Part shown: in pieces, positions 21,701 to 34,600 of the stretch
How the letters are laid out: every line of letters starts with the position of its first letter
Position numbering within the stretch: the first letter of the stretch is position 1
Assembly: GCA_002633005.1 (NCBI GenBank)
Contig: NMRA01000605.1
Location: forward strand, 198,478 to 246,363
Origin: Phoronis australis
Taxonomy: Eukaryota; Phoronida; Phoronidae
Direction of reading: 5' to 3'
Length of the DNA: 47,886 nucleotides
Made by a program: the position numbers and the translations under genes
The notes under the pieces: generated by a model
Database searches by the model: none
What the model saw: the letters and a program-made list of their open reading frames with translations, nothing else
What the model was told of the DNA's origin: nothing

Positions 21701-24700
21701 ATCTGCTAATGTACACAAATAGCATAAAGACCAGTATCAGTGTACTCCTCACACATTGTACAAATTAACACCAGTATAATCATAGTGTTTGCAGTACAAT
21801 CAGGGTCAAATTTCAGCATGTTGCATTGCTCTTGTTTGAAACAAGTGACATTGATGTTTGAAAATGCATTTTTTTGAAAATGTAAGGAAACAGGAGCTGT
21901 AAATAGTGGAAATTTCTGATTTTTTAATTAAAAAGGTCTATATTAGTCCACTAAGTGAATAAATTTTTATTGCGAATTCATGACATTAATAATAACAGTT
22001 TTGATGCTATTTAATGAATACTTTCCTGATATCACTGATAGTAATTTATAAGTCAACTCTTATGGTTTACCCATTGTAAGTCTTATGAACTGTATTAGCT
22101 TTTAAAGAAACAAATCTTACAGATAATTTTAAATGCATGGGTCACTTTATTAGTGTTTAAAATGCTGTACTTTTTCATTTTAATTCTAGGGTAAGATTTT
22201 AGCAGCAAGTCTGTGCTACCACATCTTGTAAGATGAATAGTAATTCTTGGCAATTAAGCACACTTTATTCTCAAATTTTCCTGGTGTGGAGCGCCCCCTG
22301 TCATACAGATCTTGTGGTGCGTTTACATTCCACAATCATCTTACTGCAAAATACAAAATGTTTGTAAAATCTTGTGTGTTGTGTGTCGACATGTATGGTA
22401 GTGATGTGCATGTCCGGTCATTTGCTGCAGAATCAGTAGTGCAGTCAAGTATTTTCTTTTTCTTATCCTAGCTCATGGGGTCATACAGTGATGATAGAGA
22501 ACAACAGATATGGAGCTGACCAGTGTGAACTACTGACTGCTGTCCAGAACAAAAGTGGTCAGTTTTTGCTGACCCATCTCAGAACTGTCCTCAACTATGA
22601 CTGGGGCTGTTCACAGTCTCAGATATGGGAGGATAAGGTACCACCCTGCCGAGGATTCTTGTTTAATTCTTGGAATGTTACTGACTGGCCAGGTGTCTGT
22701 GATATGTGTCAGACCATTTCTGTCACAAAATGTACTCTAAAACATGACCAACTTACACACCATTTGCATAAAATTGCATTTTTATTCCGTTTAGACATGT
22801 TAGGATGCAAATGCTAACTCTAAAACAGGTAACTTTTATTCCATGTCGAATGTAAGATTTTCTGAAAGCAGTAGAGGCTCAAATTGCCAAAACAATTTTT
22901 CATTGCAGGTCATGTCTGCAGGGTCCAGGTCCGTGAGGCCCTCTAATTCTGCCTATGTTTTTTTACTCAGTTTGCGAAGTCCATGTTTTCTTTCTCCTTA
23001 GGTCTTGTGTGGAGGAATTGATCAGTTGCTGATGATTCATCCAGTCTCACAGAAGGGTCATTCACGCCCAACCATGGGTGAAGAGAATGTTCAGTTCCTG
23101 ATGAGTCACATCGAGGAAAAATATGTGGAAGATATTGTGTATAAGGCTGGCGTTGCACTCTGTTTGACAGGTACGCACTACCATCAGATTTATGCTTGAG
23201 TGCAGGCTATACACATATTATAATTGTCAAACTGCACAACGCTGAAATGCGTCAAAGTTTTGGCAGACAAAAGGATATCTCAATATCAATCTCATTTTGG
23301 CGAGAATCTGATATATTCTGGCTGGAAATTTCTTCAACAAATTCCCACGTTAAGTGAGTAGAAGCTTGGCACAATATCTTCTAGTACCGCTTAAGTTTAA
23401 CAATAATACTAAAAATTTCATTACATTTGTATTGCTAAATAATTTTGACATTTAAGAGTGTTCTACCATTCATTCATTATATAACAATGAACGAATGTGG
23501 TCATGAATACCAAGTCATGTAGATGATAGCAGGGGTGCATTCCATAACTGTCAGACACTCCTGAAAAATCACGAATTATCTGGCAAAAACGTGAGTGAAA
23601 GACTAAAGTTCATGAGTACACTCAGATCAGGACTATACTAGTGTACACCTAGCAAAATGGCGGCCAATGAAAGGATTTGTCGATGAGGCTGAAATGTATA
23701 GGAAAGGTTTCTGTTTTGGTTCCATAAATAAAGATTTCTTGCCACAAGTGCCTGGCGAGGGTCATGCATTTACAGACTGCTTCTCTATTGTCTGTGTCGC
23801 GCGTGTCTTGCATTTACAAACTGCTTCCCTATTGTCTGCGTCGCATGTCTTGCATTTACAGACTGCTTCCCTATTGTCTATGTCGCTCGTGTCTAACATT
23901 TACAGACTGCTTCCCAGTTGTTTGCCTTCTGTTTGAAATATATCAGCTGTGTTGTTTGTGATGAAGTGTAAATGTTTCTCTGGGGTCTGTAAGATCAGGA
24001 AACTTATCTTTGGTGATTAGTTTTTGAAACTGAAATTTATAGCGATAATTATAGACAAGGCTTCAGTCCAAGAATTATCTTCTTAGCACTCAGGGGATTC
24101 ACTGTTATGAAACTGGTCATTTTAAGTTGCCCCAGCTAGAGAGGAGTGTATAGATATTTTAATGCATAAAAAGCTGGAGGCATACATAATGTGCAAGTAA
24201 ACTATCTACATAATAGACATGATTCCTGGATGTTATTGGTTGCATGAGATCAGGTGCACTAAATTGTCTTTTGAAAATGGGTCATTTATGTGTCGAGTAT
24301 GATTATCAAGCAGTACTCTTAACCCAGAAATCACAAACTTCTTATCTGGAGTGATTGAGGAACAAGTTGATACCAATTTTGCGGCAGTGTATTGTCTAAT
24401 GAAAAAATTAAACAATTTCTTCAATGGCGAGGTATATGACCTTATAGCAACGTTGCTCAACAATCCTATTTTAATATTAATGACGAGATTGTGTATTATG
24501 AAATGTAACCACACTGTTTGCCTTCATGTTGATGCTGAGATTTTAAAGTGAAAGAAACCACTTTTGATATTACGTTTAGTAAACATGTCTATTGTTGTCT
24601 TGGTGATACATTTTTTCTGTGTTAATTACTATTCCACAATATGTTTAATGTCTATGGAACAATAGAAAGTGACGTTGACTGATTCTGCAGTCTCTGCAAC

Positions 24701-26406
24701 TGAGGAAACGTGAATGACCTTCATGCATTGTATTCAATAGCATTGTCTTACGTTGAGAAATATTGTCCTACTCACAACTGAATACAGTCTGTGTAAGTCA
24801 TTCATGTTTCCTCAATGGACATGAATGCATAATCAAGATGCGACCCTTTGTTGGACGGTTTAAATCACTTCCTTAATTGATACACATCATAGGAACAGTT
24901 ATGAGAGATTTTCAGAATATAATTGTTGGGCTGATCACGTGGAACTGGTGACTCATATCACCGCCTACAGTAGCTGTGTGTGTGGTGTGTGAGGAGGTAT
25001 TTCTTTGCAGGGGGTGGAATAGGGGAACATGTTGACTTTGTGAAAAGACCTGTTTACAGTGTACTATGTAAAAAGACATGGTGTGATTGTAATGTTCTGC
25101 GTTGGACAGACAAAATCAAAGTCCGAGTTTGACGGGATGATTTTATTTACTAATTCCACTTGGAACCTCAGTGAAAACTTTGAATCCTTGTGAGAACCGT
25201 GTGAGAACTGTAAATCTATGAAAATACACAAAATACTCTAAATACATGACAATATTATATAAAACCGAATCTAAATTAAACTGTTAACAATAGTCACTCT
25301 AAGAAACTAGNTGTAATAACTCTTCAATTTGGGACAAAAATAATGGCTAAAGTTACCATATTTCTGTTTTTTCAGAGGCTTACCACATTGTTGCAATTGC
25401 TCATAATTTTACCAATAAATGGTACACCATGCTAAAAGCAAATTTTTATGAAAAAATATATTTCGTGATAAATTTGACAAAATGAAATTCCACCTGTCCG
25501 CCATATTGTGTACGAAATTGAAGAATTTTTACTTGGTTAGTACGTCATTTTTGTTGGCTTCATGCCAGGCAAACCAAGTAGCACTGATGTTTCCCTTTAG
25601 TAGTCTTACTAGTTGTACTCATGTGATGTGGGTTACAAAAGCGGGGGCTGAAAAAATGAGTTATTTATCTGTGCAGATAATGGCTTCATCCATGCCAGTA
25701 TAGATGATGGCTGTACATGGGCCAGCTGGAACACTATGATTCAAGTGGGAAGTAAACCCACGAAGCTTGCATTGTGGGGACCTCTGTTGGCAGTAGCATT
25801 TTTGTCAGGTAGTGTTATTATGATAATGATTGTCTTTTGAGTTGCTGACTTTCGTGTTCTGCAATTTTTCGATATCTCAAAATGATTTTGGATGTAGCCA
25901 AAAACTGTAGTTAGACTGTATTTCAGTCTTCTTGACAGGATTGGAGTGATCAAATTCAGATAAATTTTACCTCTAGTTGACAATACTGAATTATTTGTTT
26001 TTGCCTTTATGCCATATATTTTTAAAATATTCAAGTATTATTTTGATATTTATAAACTTCATAATTCCATCATCAGGAATTCATTTGTAAATTAATTCTG
26101 ACCCAGATATTGTACCAGCAAAGCTTTAATTACGGCCACCTTTAAGGTCGGCCTATTTCAATCTTTATTATAGCTAATTCCCGTCACAATCTCTGTGTTT
26201 CAGGTCAGATCAATGTTTACTACATGCCTGACAAGTCTGATTACATGACTAGTTTCCTTGGCAACCCCCATGCAGTGATTCATATTGAGGAGAGTTCCAG
26301 CCGAGGTGTTTACATGGACATAGGTGACGATGGTGAGGGACCCATGATTGTCATCGTTGTGGAGACTGGAATTAAGGTGGTCCGATGGTTCCATCCGTTA
26401 AAGTGA
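15742..26406 (+). CDS. F-box protein with WD40-like propeller (7 exons, 412 aa)
   Basis: Exons are 15742-16132, 17047-17181, 18719-18860, 20426-20492, 23002-23170, 25677-25808 and 26204-26406 (stop TGA). All phases match (1, 1, 2, 0, 1, 1) and all introns are GT-AG. Residues 2-45 are an F-box (FPVEIQEYIFKLLDGATF, then CRVVCKLWNSL), the Skp1-binding module of SCF ubiquitin ligases. A Trp-rich linker (about 80-115) leads into short beta-strand repeats of propeller style: LVVGCQDGHVTFLDSLTG, LCGGIDQLLMIHP, DNGFIHASIDDGCTWASW and GQINVYYMPD. The last exon ends KVVRWFHPLK. Canonical WD dipeptides are largely missing, so the blades are divergent. The architecture suggests an SCF substrate receptor; the substrate and orthologue are unknown. 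A preceding acceptor (TTTCATTTCAG, to 15714) implies a 5' UTR intron. Confidence 0.82.
16540..16770 (+). repeat. Two fragments of an AGTGGCAATTTT repeat in intron 1
   Basis: CCTCCTAGTGGCAATTTTG (16558) and CCTTAGTGGCAGTTTTG (16733), each followed by a T-rich GTTTTTTTGTGT stretch, match sequence near 47828 at the right edge of the window and, on the minus strand, 33430-33455. They are pieces of the same interspersed repeat family. Confidence 0.5.
18291..18536 (+). mobile_element. tRNA-derived SINE
   Basis: The 5' 70 bases are tRNA-like. TGGCCTA (18293-18299) pairs with TGGGCCA (18351-18357), a T-arm GTGGG-TTTGAGT-CCCAC is present, and the box B GGTTTGAGTCC (18337-18347) matches the RNA polymerase III consensus. 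A box A-like GGCCTAGTGTGATAGG precedes it. The D-arm and anticodon arm do not fold properly, and a ~170-bp unrelated body with an AT-rich 3' tail follows, so this is a SINE and not a functional tRNA gene. It lies in intron 2 of the F-box gene, sense orientation. Confidence 0.72.
19515..19965 (+). pseudogene. Penelope-like retroelement remnant (RT end and GIY-YIG)
   Basis: The frame at 19530-19605 gives KPINTIWKNLVHHKDPRQK, the linker after the reverse transcriptase of Penelope-like elements. After a frame change comes TYIGET (19641-19658), then SRIMEHFKVDKSTGIADYT with STDHTVN and VLAREEH. This is the order seen in their GIY-YIG endonuclease: the YIG motif, the R of the LxxR segment and a downstream H. 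Stops and frameshifts interrupt it, and the upstream RT core is gone. It lies in intron 3 of the F-box gene, same strand. Confidence 0.68.
20583..21110 (-). mobile_element. Possible solo LTR (minus strand)
   Basis: On the minus strand a CCAGAACTTTG block is followed by ACTATAAATACC (about 20970), a good TATA box, then about 100 bases of non-coding leader-like sequence. The block closes with ACAGGAACGTGACA near 20583 and could open at TGTTAGTG near 21103. This is the layout of an LTR with promoter and ends TG...CA. No target duplication was found and no second LTR, so the call is tentative. It lies in intron 4 of the F-box gene. Confidence 0.33.
21111..23001. other. Rest of intron 4 of the F-box gene
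   Basis: No exon is needed here, because the flanking exons join in phase 0. A 109-codon open frame at 22488-22817 lacks an ATG start, known domains and matching splice sites. A decayed GGATTTAG-type repeat end (CCCTCTAATTCTGCCTATG) is at about 22940. Confidence 0.35.
23766..23935 (+). repeat. Minisatellite, ~44-bp unit, four copies
   Basis: The unit begins GCATTTACAGACTGCTTCCC and continues with TATTGTCTGTGTCGCGCGTG. Starts fall at 23766, 23810 and 23852, with a fourth decayed unit from about 23897; unit length varies between 42 and 45. It lies in intron 5 of the F-box gene. Because the unit is not a multiple of three in every copy, the open frames across it are incidental. Confidence 0.85.
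24701..24815. repeat. Foldback with ~38-bp arms
   Basis: TGAGGAAACGTGAATGACCT through GTATTCAATAG (24701-24740) is mirrored by CTGAATACAGTCTGTGTAAG through TTCATGTTTCCTCAA (24778-24815). About 37 bases separate the arms, which have several mismatches. Likely a decayed foldback element in intron 5 of the F-box gene. Confidence 0.6.
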
Positions 26407-27224
26407 CACAAGAAACTTTTGGTTCAACACTTCATCATTGGATATTTATGTATTCTAGTTTGTCTTGATCATGACAGTCACAGTACAAAAAGTGATTGAC
26501 CTAAAAATTAGCCCCCAAATTTATTCATAAAGTTTCAGAAAGCATTAACAAAGGAGTTCTGTGCTTTATTTCGTAGTTAAAAAGTGTGGAAATTCTATAG
26601 ACTGATGTTTAAGTCTACCAAATTTCAAAAATGGATTTATGGAGGGTTTCATATTGATGCCGGTTTGGTTTTTGGGTCACCCTGCTAATGGTCATGAACA
26701 TTCCACACGGTGCTATCCCCGCTGGTTGTTTTAGTATTATTATCAGCTGCTGTTACATACAAGGCTAGGTGTTATAAGCCCAGATACTGATTCAAATTTC
26801 TACATTCATTTAAAACATGACTGGCTTCTGCAAACCCGTATTTATGGATGAAGACACAGAGCAGCAGAGGTTCCAGTGAGTTTGCTTTGCATATATGCAC
26901 TTCATTTAAAGCCCCATGCAATGCCGCCATTGTTTTGGTGTGGAAGGTTGTTTCTTTAATACGCACAGTTAGTGATATTACAAATGATCAAACCGAGTCC
27001 ACTGATTGATTCACCACAAGAACATTTACTGCTGCTTGCTTGGTTTTGTTCTGTTTTGAAGTTTGTGACTCCTGCTTCATCTAATCAGTGTTGTGTGGGG
27101 CTTTAAAGAATAAGTTAAAGGCCAGTTCCTTGTGTAAAGTAAGATAGAGTACACAGTAAATATTAAGTATAAGATTGAAGATTACTGACAGATGTGCAAT
27201 AACACTTTATCTTTTATAACATGC

Positions 27225-27230
27225 AATAAA
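27225..27230 (+). terminator. Candidate polyadenylation signal for the F-box gene
   Basis: AATAAA on the plus strand about 820 bases after the stop codon, followed by TAATGTGGTGTAGG. It is the first canonical hexamer noticed downstream; position is the only evidence. Confidence 0.35.
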
Positions 27231-28409
27231 TAATGTGGTGTAGGCTTTATACGTTGATGATGTACATTTCATTGACATAAAGTGGTAACAAGAAAACAAT
27301 GACAGCGAGTACTTAGTAAGCGAACAGGTTGGAATAATCAGTGAGTAAAAAATACCCTATCTTTCCATTCAAATTAGTCACTATTTGAAAAACACAAAAC
27401 CGATTCACAACAGTTAATAAGTGATAATACATTTTGCAACATTAACATTAGACATTGAAATTTCATCACATCCCTGAACTTAAATTGTGCCTGACCAACA
27501 TACTCTATCCACTTTATACAGGAGAGATTCATCTTTTAAACGATAAAAGGGCAGAAATGATGTTTATGCTTGCACCTTCCTTGCCTGCCATTTGAACAAT
27601 CCAAACACTTTCAACACTTTAGTCTGTGCACTGCGTGTTAAGCCTCTGGTATATATGCTATGTTCAACATGTCCCAACTCTGTAACAAGGCCATTCCACT
27701 GGACCTCCAGCAAGCAGTGGCCCACCTCTTCCAACACTTATCACATATCACTTGAAATCAAAATCAAATTATTGCAGCTGCTGTTCAAATTGCAGGATCT
27801 CCAGAAGTCTACATAACACACACCTCAACTACTGAATAAAAATAGACTATAACTATACCTTCTTCACAAAAACAACCTAAATACTAACTCTTGTGACGTT
27901 GGTCTCAAATTGGAAGTGGTTTAAGAGCTTTACAATAACCGACGACCAACTCTCAAGACTAGGCTCAACAAGGTGGCTTGTTACGCTATGGTCTCTAGGG
28001 ATAGCAAAATATTGTCATACCCAGAAATCACATTTGAGTAAGAAATAAGTACGGACCAATTTTATAGTGGTACGAGTTCTAAATCGATGCGCTTCTTAGA
28101 ACAAAATGCATGGTTTACAACCATTTTAAAAACATACATGCCTTGCATTACACTAGTTATGGTGGGTACAGTGCCTGAACAGTGAGAAAGACTGGCAAGC
28201 ATGTTTGGATGCACCAATGATTTGCTTGCTCACTCACTCACTATTCCTCATGTGAAGCATCTCGACAATTATCATGATTGCAGATACACACCTGTTAACA
28301 ATGACATTAAGTGCTTCAAGTGGAAAATAAGAATCCGTAAGTTGAAACTGACAACTGCATTTGTCAGCAAATGATGTTTCAGACATTTTATCTGCGATGA
28401 GAAGAGAAT

Positions 28410-28415
28410 TTTATT
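28410..28415 (-). terminator. Candidate polyadenylation signal for OBI1
   Basis: AATAAA on the minus strand about 190 bases past the OBI1 stop codon. Confidence 0.45.
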
Positions 28416-28605
28416 GCTGTGAAAAAAGTAACTAACCAGTTAATACTTTATAAATCTGTTTGTCAGACAAATGCAAATACCATTTCCACTGAGACAGGAA
28501 AGTGAGTCGTGCTCAAAGTCGGCCATGTGTTCAAAGCTAATCAAGAGCAAACATTTTATGAACAGAAAATTTAGGGTAGCTGAGTTATTGAACAATTACA
28601 ACGCC

Positions 28606-31600
28606 TTAGGTTGGTGGGGGTCCACCAGACTGGTAAGCCCTAGTGTCAGGTACATTTACTGGTTGTCTGAAGTTGTAAAAAGACTTTTGAGCAAATCTAT
28701 TTGCACTTGTATTCGTGTTGACTAATTTGGATTTGAATTGTGACTGGATCTGATCACAAGCTTGAGATGACCCAGAACTGCTGGCCTCGGCAACACCAAC
28801 ACTGCCAACACTACCTGACATGTGACCAGGAATATGTGAATGTGATTGTGGCCGGACAGCATAATCTGACAGGAATGACCCTATGTGTTGTTGACCAGCA
28901 CCAACTAATGACCTTAAACCAGTATTGTAAGTCGTGTCAGGGAAAATAATCCTTGGTTTTGATTGCCAGAACTGTTGATTAGGAGGGGCGGCAAAGTTTT
29001 CAGGCGCAGAATTTGGTCGTTTACTACTCGAATCACGCTTATACATGGAGACTGGAACATCAAAGGCTGATGATGGTCTCCTACACTGTCCCATGAGTGA
29101 CTTAGAGTCCTCAATTACCTTCTGGAACCTAGCCACATCAGTGTCCTCGCATTGATCACTGACAGCATGCTTGTAGTAAGCTTGTGAATCTCTGTCTGTC
29201 TGACCGTCATAATTCAGAACAGATTCAAAGTAGGCCATAGATTCCTTGCGTGCGGCGACTTTTCTCTTGGCCTCTCCCAGATGTTTCACGCAATCTTCAA
29301 ACTCCTGAGTAGAAGTGTCATGCGCAACACCATCGATTACTTGAGATGAACACGAATAGTTGAGCATACTCAGATTGGAATGTTCCGTCTTACACGATGT
29401 GGAAGTGAATGTCTTGCTGTTTTCCAAAACATCTGTAAAACCAAAATTGAAATTTGAAGAAGACTTAGCTGAGCGCCTAGACCTTTCTTTGATTGTCTTC
29501 AAATTATCCAAACGCCTTTGACTTTTTGGCTTCTCCGAATTCTTAAGCACATGATTGAACTCCGGCATATGTGGACGACTTGAGATTCCGCCGCTTTCCC
29601 CCATCTCTCGTGACGAGGGGTCAGAGGCCCATTGCCACTTGTCATTAACGTTGTCACAGCTTCTAGTCCACGAGTCATTCTGGGCAGACTTGCCCTGAAA
29701 TTTTGCAGCTCTTGAGTTATTTCTCCATTTAGCATCATTAGCCGATATGTTCTTTTCAGCTCTATTGAACAGTTTCATACACTCACTTATTTCTGGAGTT
29801 ATTGAAATGTCTAACGTCTGCAGCTCATTATGTATGGCAGTAGTGGTGTTTCCCTCATCTGTCACACAAGGGTAACAATTTTCCAAGTTTGTATGTGGTT
29901 TTGGCAGTGATTCAGGTGTTTCGCTAGGTACATTACTTGCATTGTTCTTGATGGGACAGGCAACTAGAATCGGTACATGAGATTCTTTCCTCGTTTGGTC
30001 TGATGGGCTGGATTTATGAGCGTCAGGTGTACCCTCTATAGACATCTTATTGATGCGTTGGGTTGGAGTTGAAGGACTCGGGAATTCAAGATCAAAAGAT
30101 ACATTGCTTCTTTTTGATGGTGACATAATCTTTCCATCTGCTTCAAATGTTGGATTGTCCAAGTCAAGCTTCCGTTTAACACCAGAAGAATCAACTACAT
30201 CTTTTCTGATCGGCGACTGGTCACAAGATAGCTCCAAATCTTGTTTCCTGTTATGTTCCGTCCTGTCCTTAGGTGTCACCACCTCCCCCCTCTTCAGTCG
30301 TTCATTCTCCTCCTGGAGTTCCTCTACGTACTCGTCACTGCGCTCCAGTGCACGCTGTAACTTCTTAATGTCCTTTTCGTAACTATCCACCTTAGTCTGC
30401 AGAGCGGCCATCGTGTAGCGACCATATCTACAACACAGAACATTCTGTTCAATCTCCTGATATCAATACACCCTGTACAATTTGTTAAAGATTCTAAATA
30501 CATGACTTCTGTCAAAAAATTTAAAACAACCATAAAAACTGGTCATATATTGTTCCTTAAAGCTATGTCACACCAAACCAAACGTCCGAGCCTGTTCTAA
30601 AATCTAGATGAAATGGACTGGAGATAGGTGAATCCATGCAATTTTGGTCAAACACACTAACACGCATCCAATGCAACATCGTCCATAAGGTTCTTACAGT
30701 GCAACAAGCATCTCCAACGTTAACTCGGTTTCCATTTGGTCTCAACACCTTGCCACGAAGTTCTTGAAAACATATTGGGATCTATCTTGATGTGGCAGGG
30801 ATCTTATTCATTTTAGAATTATTTCAGAATTTGGAAAGGACTGATAGTTTATTATTGCTCAAGACCAGGCTCAAGAAATACGCTTCACTCGGCTTGTCCT
30901 TACAAGCGCAATAATAAAATGTCAGTTCTTTTTCAGTCTTGAAGCCAGTTTTAAACAGAATAAGGAACAAGATGAGGCCAGTTTCAAACAATTAGTGGTC
31001 TAAATCATTTATTGACAAATGACAAGTTTATTGCAGCTTTCAACAAAATATACAAATTCTACAACATGAAAATGTAGAGCCGCTACCTTTGTACAGAAGA
31101 GCATCCAAGAAAGGAAATGATTTAGAGAGTATGGCACGCTATTTTCACCAGTTTATAACACAGAAAGAGTTTCAACTATAGAGAGCTATCACTAGACTAG
31201 AGGCATTTTGTAAACTATTAGTCCTGCATGCTTTTGTGTATTTTACGGAGTGACGGTGCAAAAAGTAAAGGTCATTTTGTTAGTATACCATCGGAAATAA
31301 TTTGAAAGCTCTTTGTTTAATTCAGTTGTGCTAATTTTAGAAATATTCGATAATGTGATGAAAATAGCATCATTTGGCAACAAGTTTCCACTAGATTGCT
31401 TTGTGGACATATTCCGTTACAAAATTTTTAACAGAAAAAAGTATCTTTAATATTATCATCGCAGTACCAAATTATCACTGAAAACATTATCTAGTGCTGC
31501 TGTTGTCAAATAGAGGCAACACCTCACATGCTTTAACTTCTCAGAAAGTGGTAGATAATCTAACATATTGAAGGAGGCTTCCTTGATTCACAATTGACAT

Positions 31601-34600
31601 GAACTCTGTGACCAGCACCATGTAAGCATCATTCATCATCAATAAATTGGAAGAATTTGACACAAATCAAGTTCAGGTTACGAGATCACCAAATTTTACT
31701 TCAGACATCACTTAAAAATTGATGAATCAGGTGCCGTGCTTCCAGAAAATGATTTCCAATTTCTCTCAAATTCCTCAACTTTCTAGCCAGTCATCTCCAG
31801 TAAAGTTTCGAGGTCAAGGGCTCAGACCAAAATGTGTTGACAGGTATACAGCGGCTGTACTACAGCTGTCGTAATGCAAGCTTTACCTTTGTGGAGATCT
31901 ATTGGCTATTTCCACCCGTAACCTCTGGTTCTCATGAGTAAGATCCACGTTACCATCCTTTAGTTGATTGTTCTCCTGAAAAACAATCCTCACCACTTTA
32001 CAAACTGTTACAACACATACCTAGTGTATCTATTTGGTTCAATGCACCTGAATGTTTACAAGAATTTCGCTTTCAAATGCCCAAATTATATTGTATTTGG
32101 CTTAGTGTCCACCAGGCCCTGATTACCCAGAGCATTACCCTGAACAAATAGTAACTGTAAATAAAACATGGACGAAGAAGTTAATCCAGACACAGTGTTC
32201 ATGTTTGATCTCATTTTTGAGACACTGGCTCAGATGTTGGCAGAGGACAGTACAAGTGCATCCATCTGACGCAGAAAATTGTTGAAGATCTTTCCGATAA
32301 ACTTCTATTATTCATCAACGAAAAAACTTGATCTCCGACTTGGAACAAACTCGCTTGAATGGATAAAATGTGCTTATGCTGTTATTGCTTTTTAAGTGGC
32401 TTGGAATGCGATCAACAGACTCATTTGCACTTTTATTGAAAGTGGTTCTCTGCCACAGAAACATAATTCAACCTGCTCACCAGATACTTTTAGGGCTTGT
32501 TCGTAAAATTTTGTAATTTCTGTTCATATCAAAACATTTTCTTTTAGTTTCAAATCTCAAAAAAGATTCTGTAAAATGCTCGCCACTTCGTCGATTTTTC
32601 TCCCACAAGGCAAAGCACATCTCATTATTTGGTATGGCAAGACATAGACGTATCACATATCCCTTTTATGGAAAATGTGACCTTTTACTTCAAACAAATT
32701 CAAGCAACTGACTGTGAGCGCATTTATCATAAGTGGGAGGTAGATTAGAAATTCTTTGGTAAATTTCCCGTGCATATTTCAAAAATTGTGAATTTTGCGA
32801 TTTTTTTCTGGAAATTTCCTCACAAGACGTTGCGAGATGGTACTTTCACCAGGAATTGTTCATAAGATATTTTTGACAAGCTTTCACATTCCATGCCTCT
32901 TTAAATGCTAACTAAAGGTACATGAAAGTCAAATTTTGAAATTATCACTTATATTGATGGTGGCCCCTAAAATTTAACTGAAAGTCACATATTTTCCAAT
33001 TTCATGTGAATCTTGGACACATGATTTTGCCCAATCATCAAATTTGATGTCTGCTGTAAGAAGAAGCAGTCTTGTTCAAGGGTTATTGCCACTGGTTATT
33101 GGTCAAACTTTCCGGGAAATATTTATCACCCAATACATTATTTATGCCAGGAGGATCAAACTGCGGCAGGTGGGCCAACTATGCCAAACATCCCATTTTT
33201 ACTGGCCCTTGACAAACTTTCTATTAACATCCTCTCACTCCCAAATCCTCCATTTAGCTTTACTGGGGTTTTGTAAATGAAATGGACAAGAGCAACACGG
33301 GGGCACAGTGTTCATCGATCCATCTGAAAGTCGTCATTCGTTGTCATCCTTCATATAGATACACTAACTCGCTAAACTTGATAAAGATCCAGAAGAGGGC
33401 TTAAGAGATACAGCTATGGGCACAAAAAAAAACAAAACTGCCACTAGGAGACATCACAGTAGTTGAAAAATCATCACCAACTGTGCTCTTTACACTAAGG
33501 ACATATATGCCAATTTTCACAACCATCCTTAGAGTGGTTTGGTTGATTGTAAAGAATAGACAATTGTGAACATAGTCTGTCACGTCGCCGGCGTCAGTGT
33601 TCAGCGATTGTTGCCGGGACATTTATATGTAAATGAACTGTTGGCACTAGTTTGTGAGATCACCACGAGAAGTCTCTGGTAGCGGAGCTTCTGGGGGATC
33701 ATGTGCTTTTTAGTTAAGTAGAAATATTTATTACTCTTTTCTTAGTAATTATTAGTAATACACTACAAGGTGCATTCAAAAGTTCGACATGGGGGCTTTA
33801 AAAAGCTTTTAACAGTAAATGTTTACACCAGTTTTTCCAGGGAGTTATTTACGCTAAGTGGCCACTGTTGAGATTGAGATGCTTCGCAAAATGTGTTTTT
33901 TAGTTCAACTTAAATCAATGAACAGGAGCTCTGTTTTACATCTAAACAAAATCACGACGAGAAAAATTAGAATTAACAGTCAGTTGGGCAACATACATGG
34001 TACTGCACCCACAGAGGTCAACCTAAACACGTCAGCTAATCCACGCTGGTATTACACTGCACACAGTGACTGTAACACTGCTAAAGTTAAAGAATTTGTT
34101 TTTAAGACACAAGTTCTTACATTCAAAAGAAAGCATTTTGAAGATGCCAATGGTTTCAAGACTGATAATGCACATTTTGCAGATGAATTGAATAATTTCT
34201 TTGTCAACATTGACTCCACAGTATGCCATTCTTTTATCTCTTACCTTCAATCTGATGAACCCAACATAAAACTTGAATTTGCAATTATTGATGCAGACAA
34301 TTAGACGCCTCCAATTAAAGAGAAAAATGACCGTATTCTGAAATTTGCATCTGATTATAATTTTCTGAGAGACAGTGTTTGTGGATGACAATTTCTCTTG
34401 GAATAAACACTAACTCTCCCGCACATGTGAGGTAGTGCTCTCTTTGAAGAAATATTTTCCACCTCTTATACTCCGAACCATCTATAATTCACTGACATGT
34501 AGCCACATCTTTTATACGGTATAGCATTAAAGGGGATTCCATAATTGCCGCAGAGTCAAGACAATTGAAAAGAGTGCTTTACAGCATGCCAGTCAGTAAG

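Larger units (their letters stand above)
26407..28605. other. Convergent intergenic region (3' UTRs)
   Basis: The F-box gene (plus) and OBI1 (minus) end facing each other across 2.2 kb. The content is probably mostly 3' UTR of both. There is no open frame with ATG and a recognised domain, and no transposon was recognised. Confidence 0.45.

Noticed and set aside
22488-22817. 109-codon open frame as an extra exon of the F-box gene
   Set aside because: No ATG, no flanking acceptor and donor in matching phase, and exons 4 and 5 already join in phase 0.
23667-23961. Repetitive short protein from the 23.8-kb repeat
   Set aside because: Unit lengths of 42-45 are not constantly a multiple of three, and the frame drifts; it is a non-coding minisatellite in an intron.
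30050-30382. Plus-strand open frame opposite OBI1
   Set aside because: It is a shadow of the OBI1 last exon in the opposite strand.
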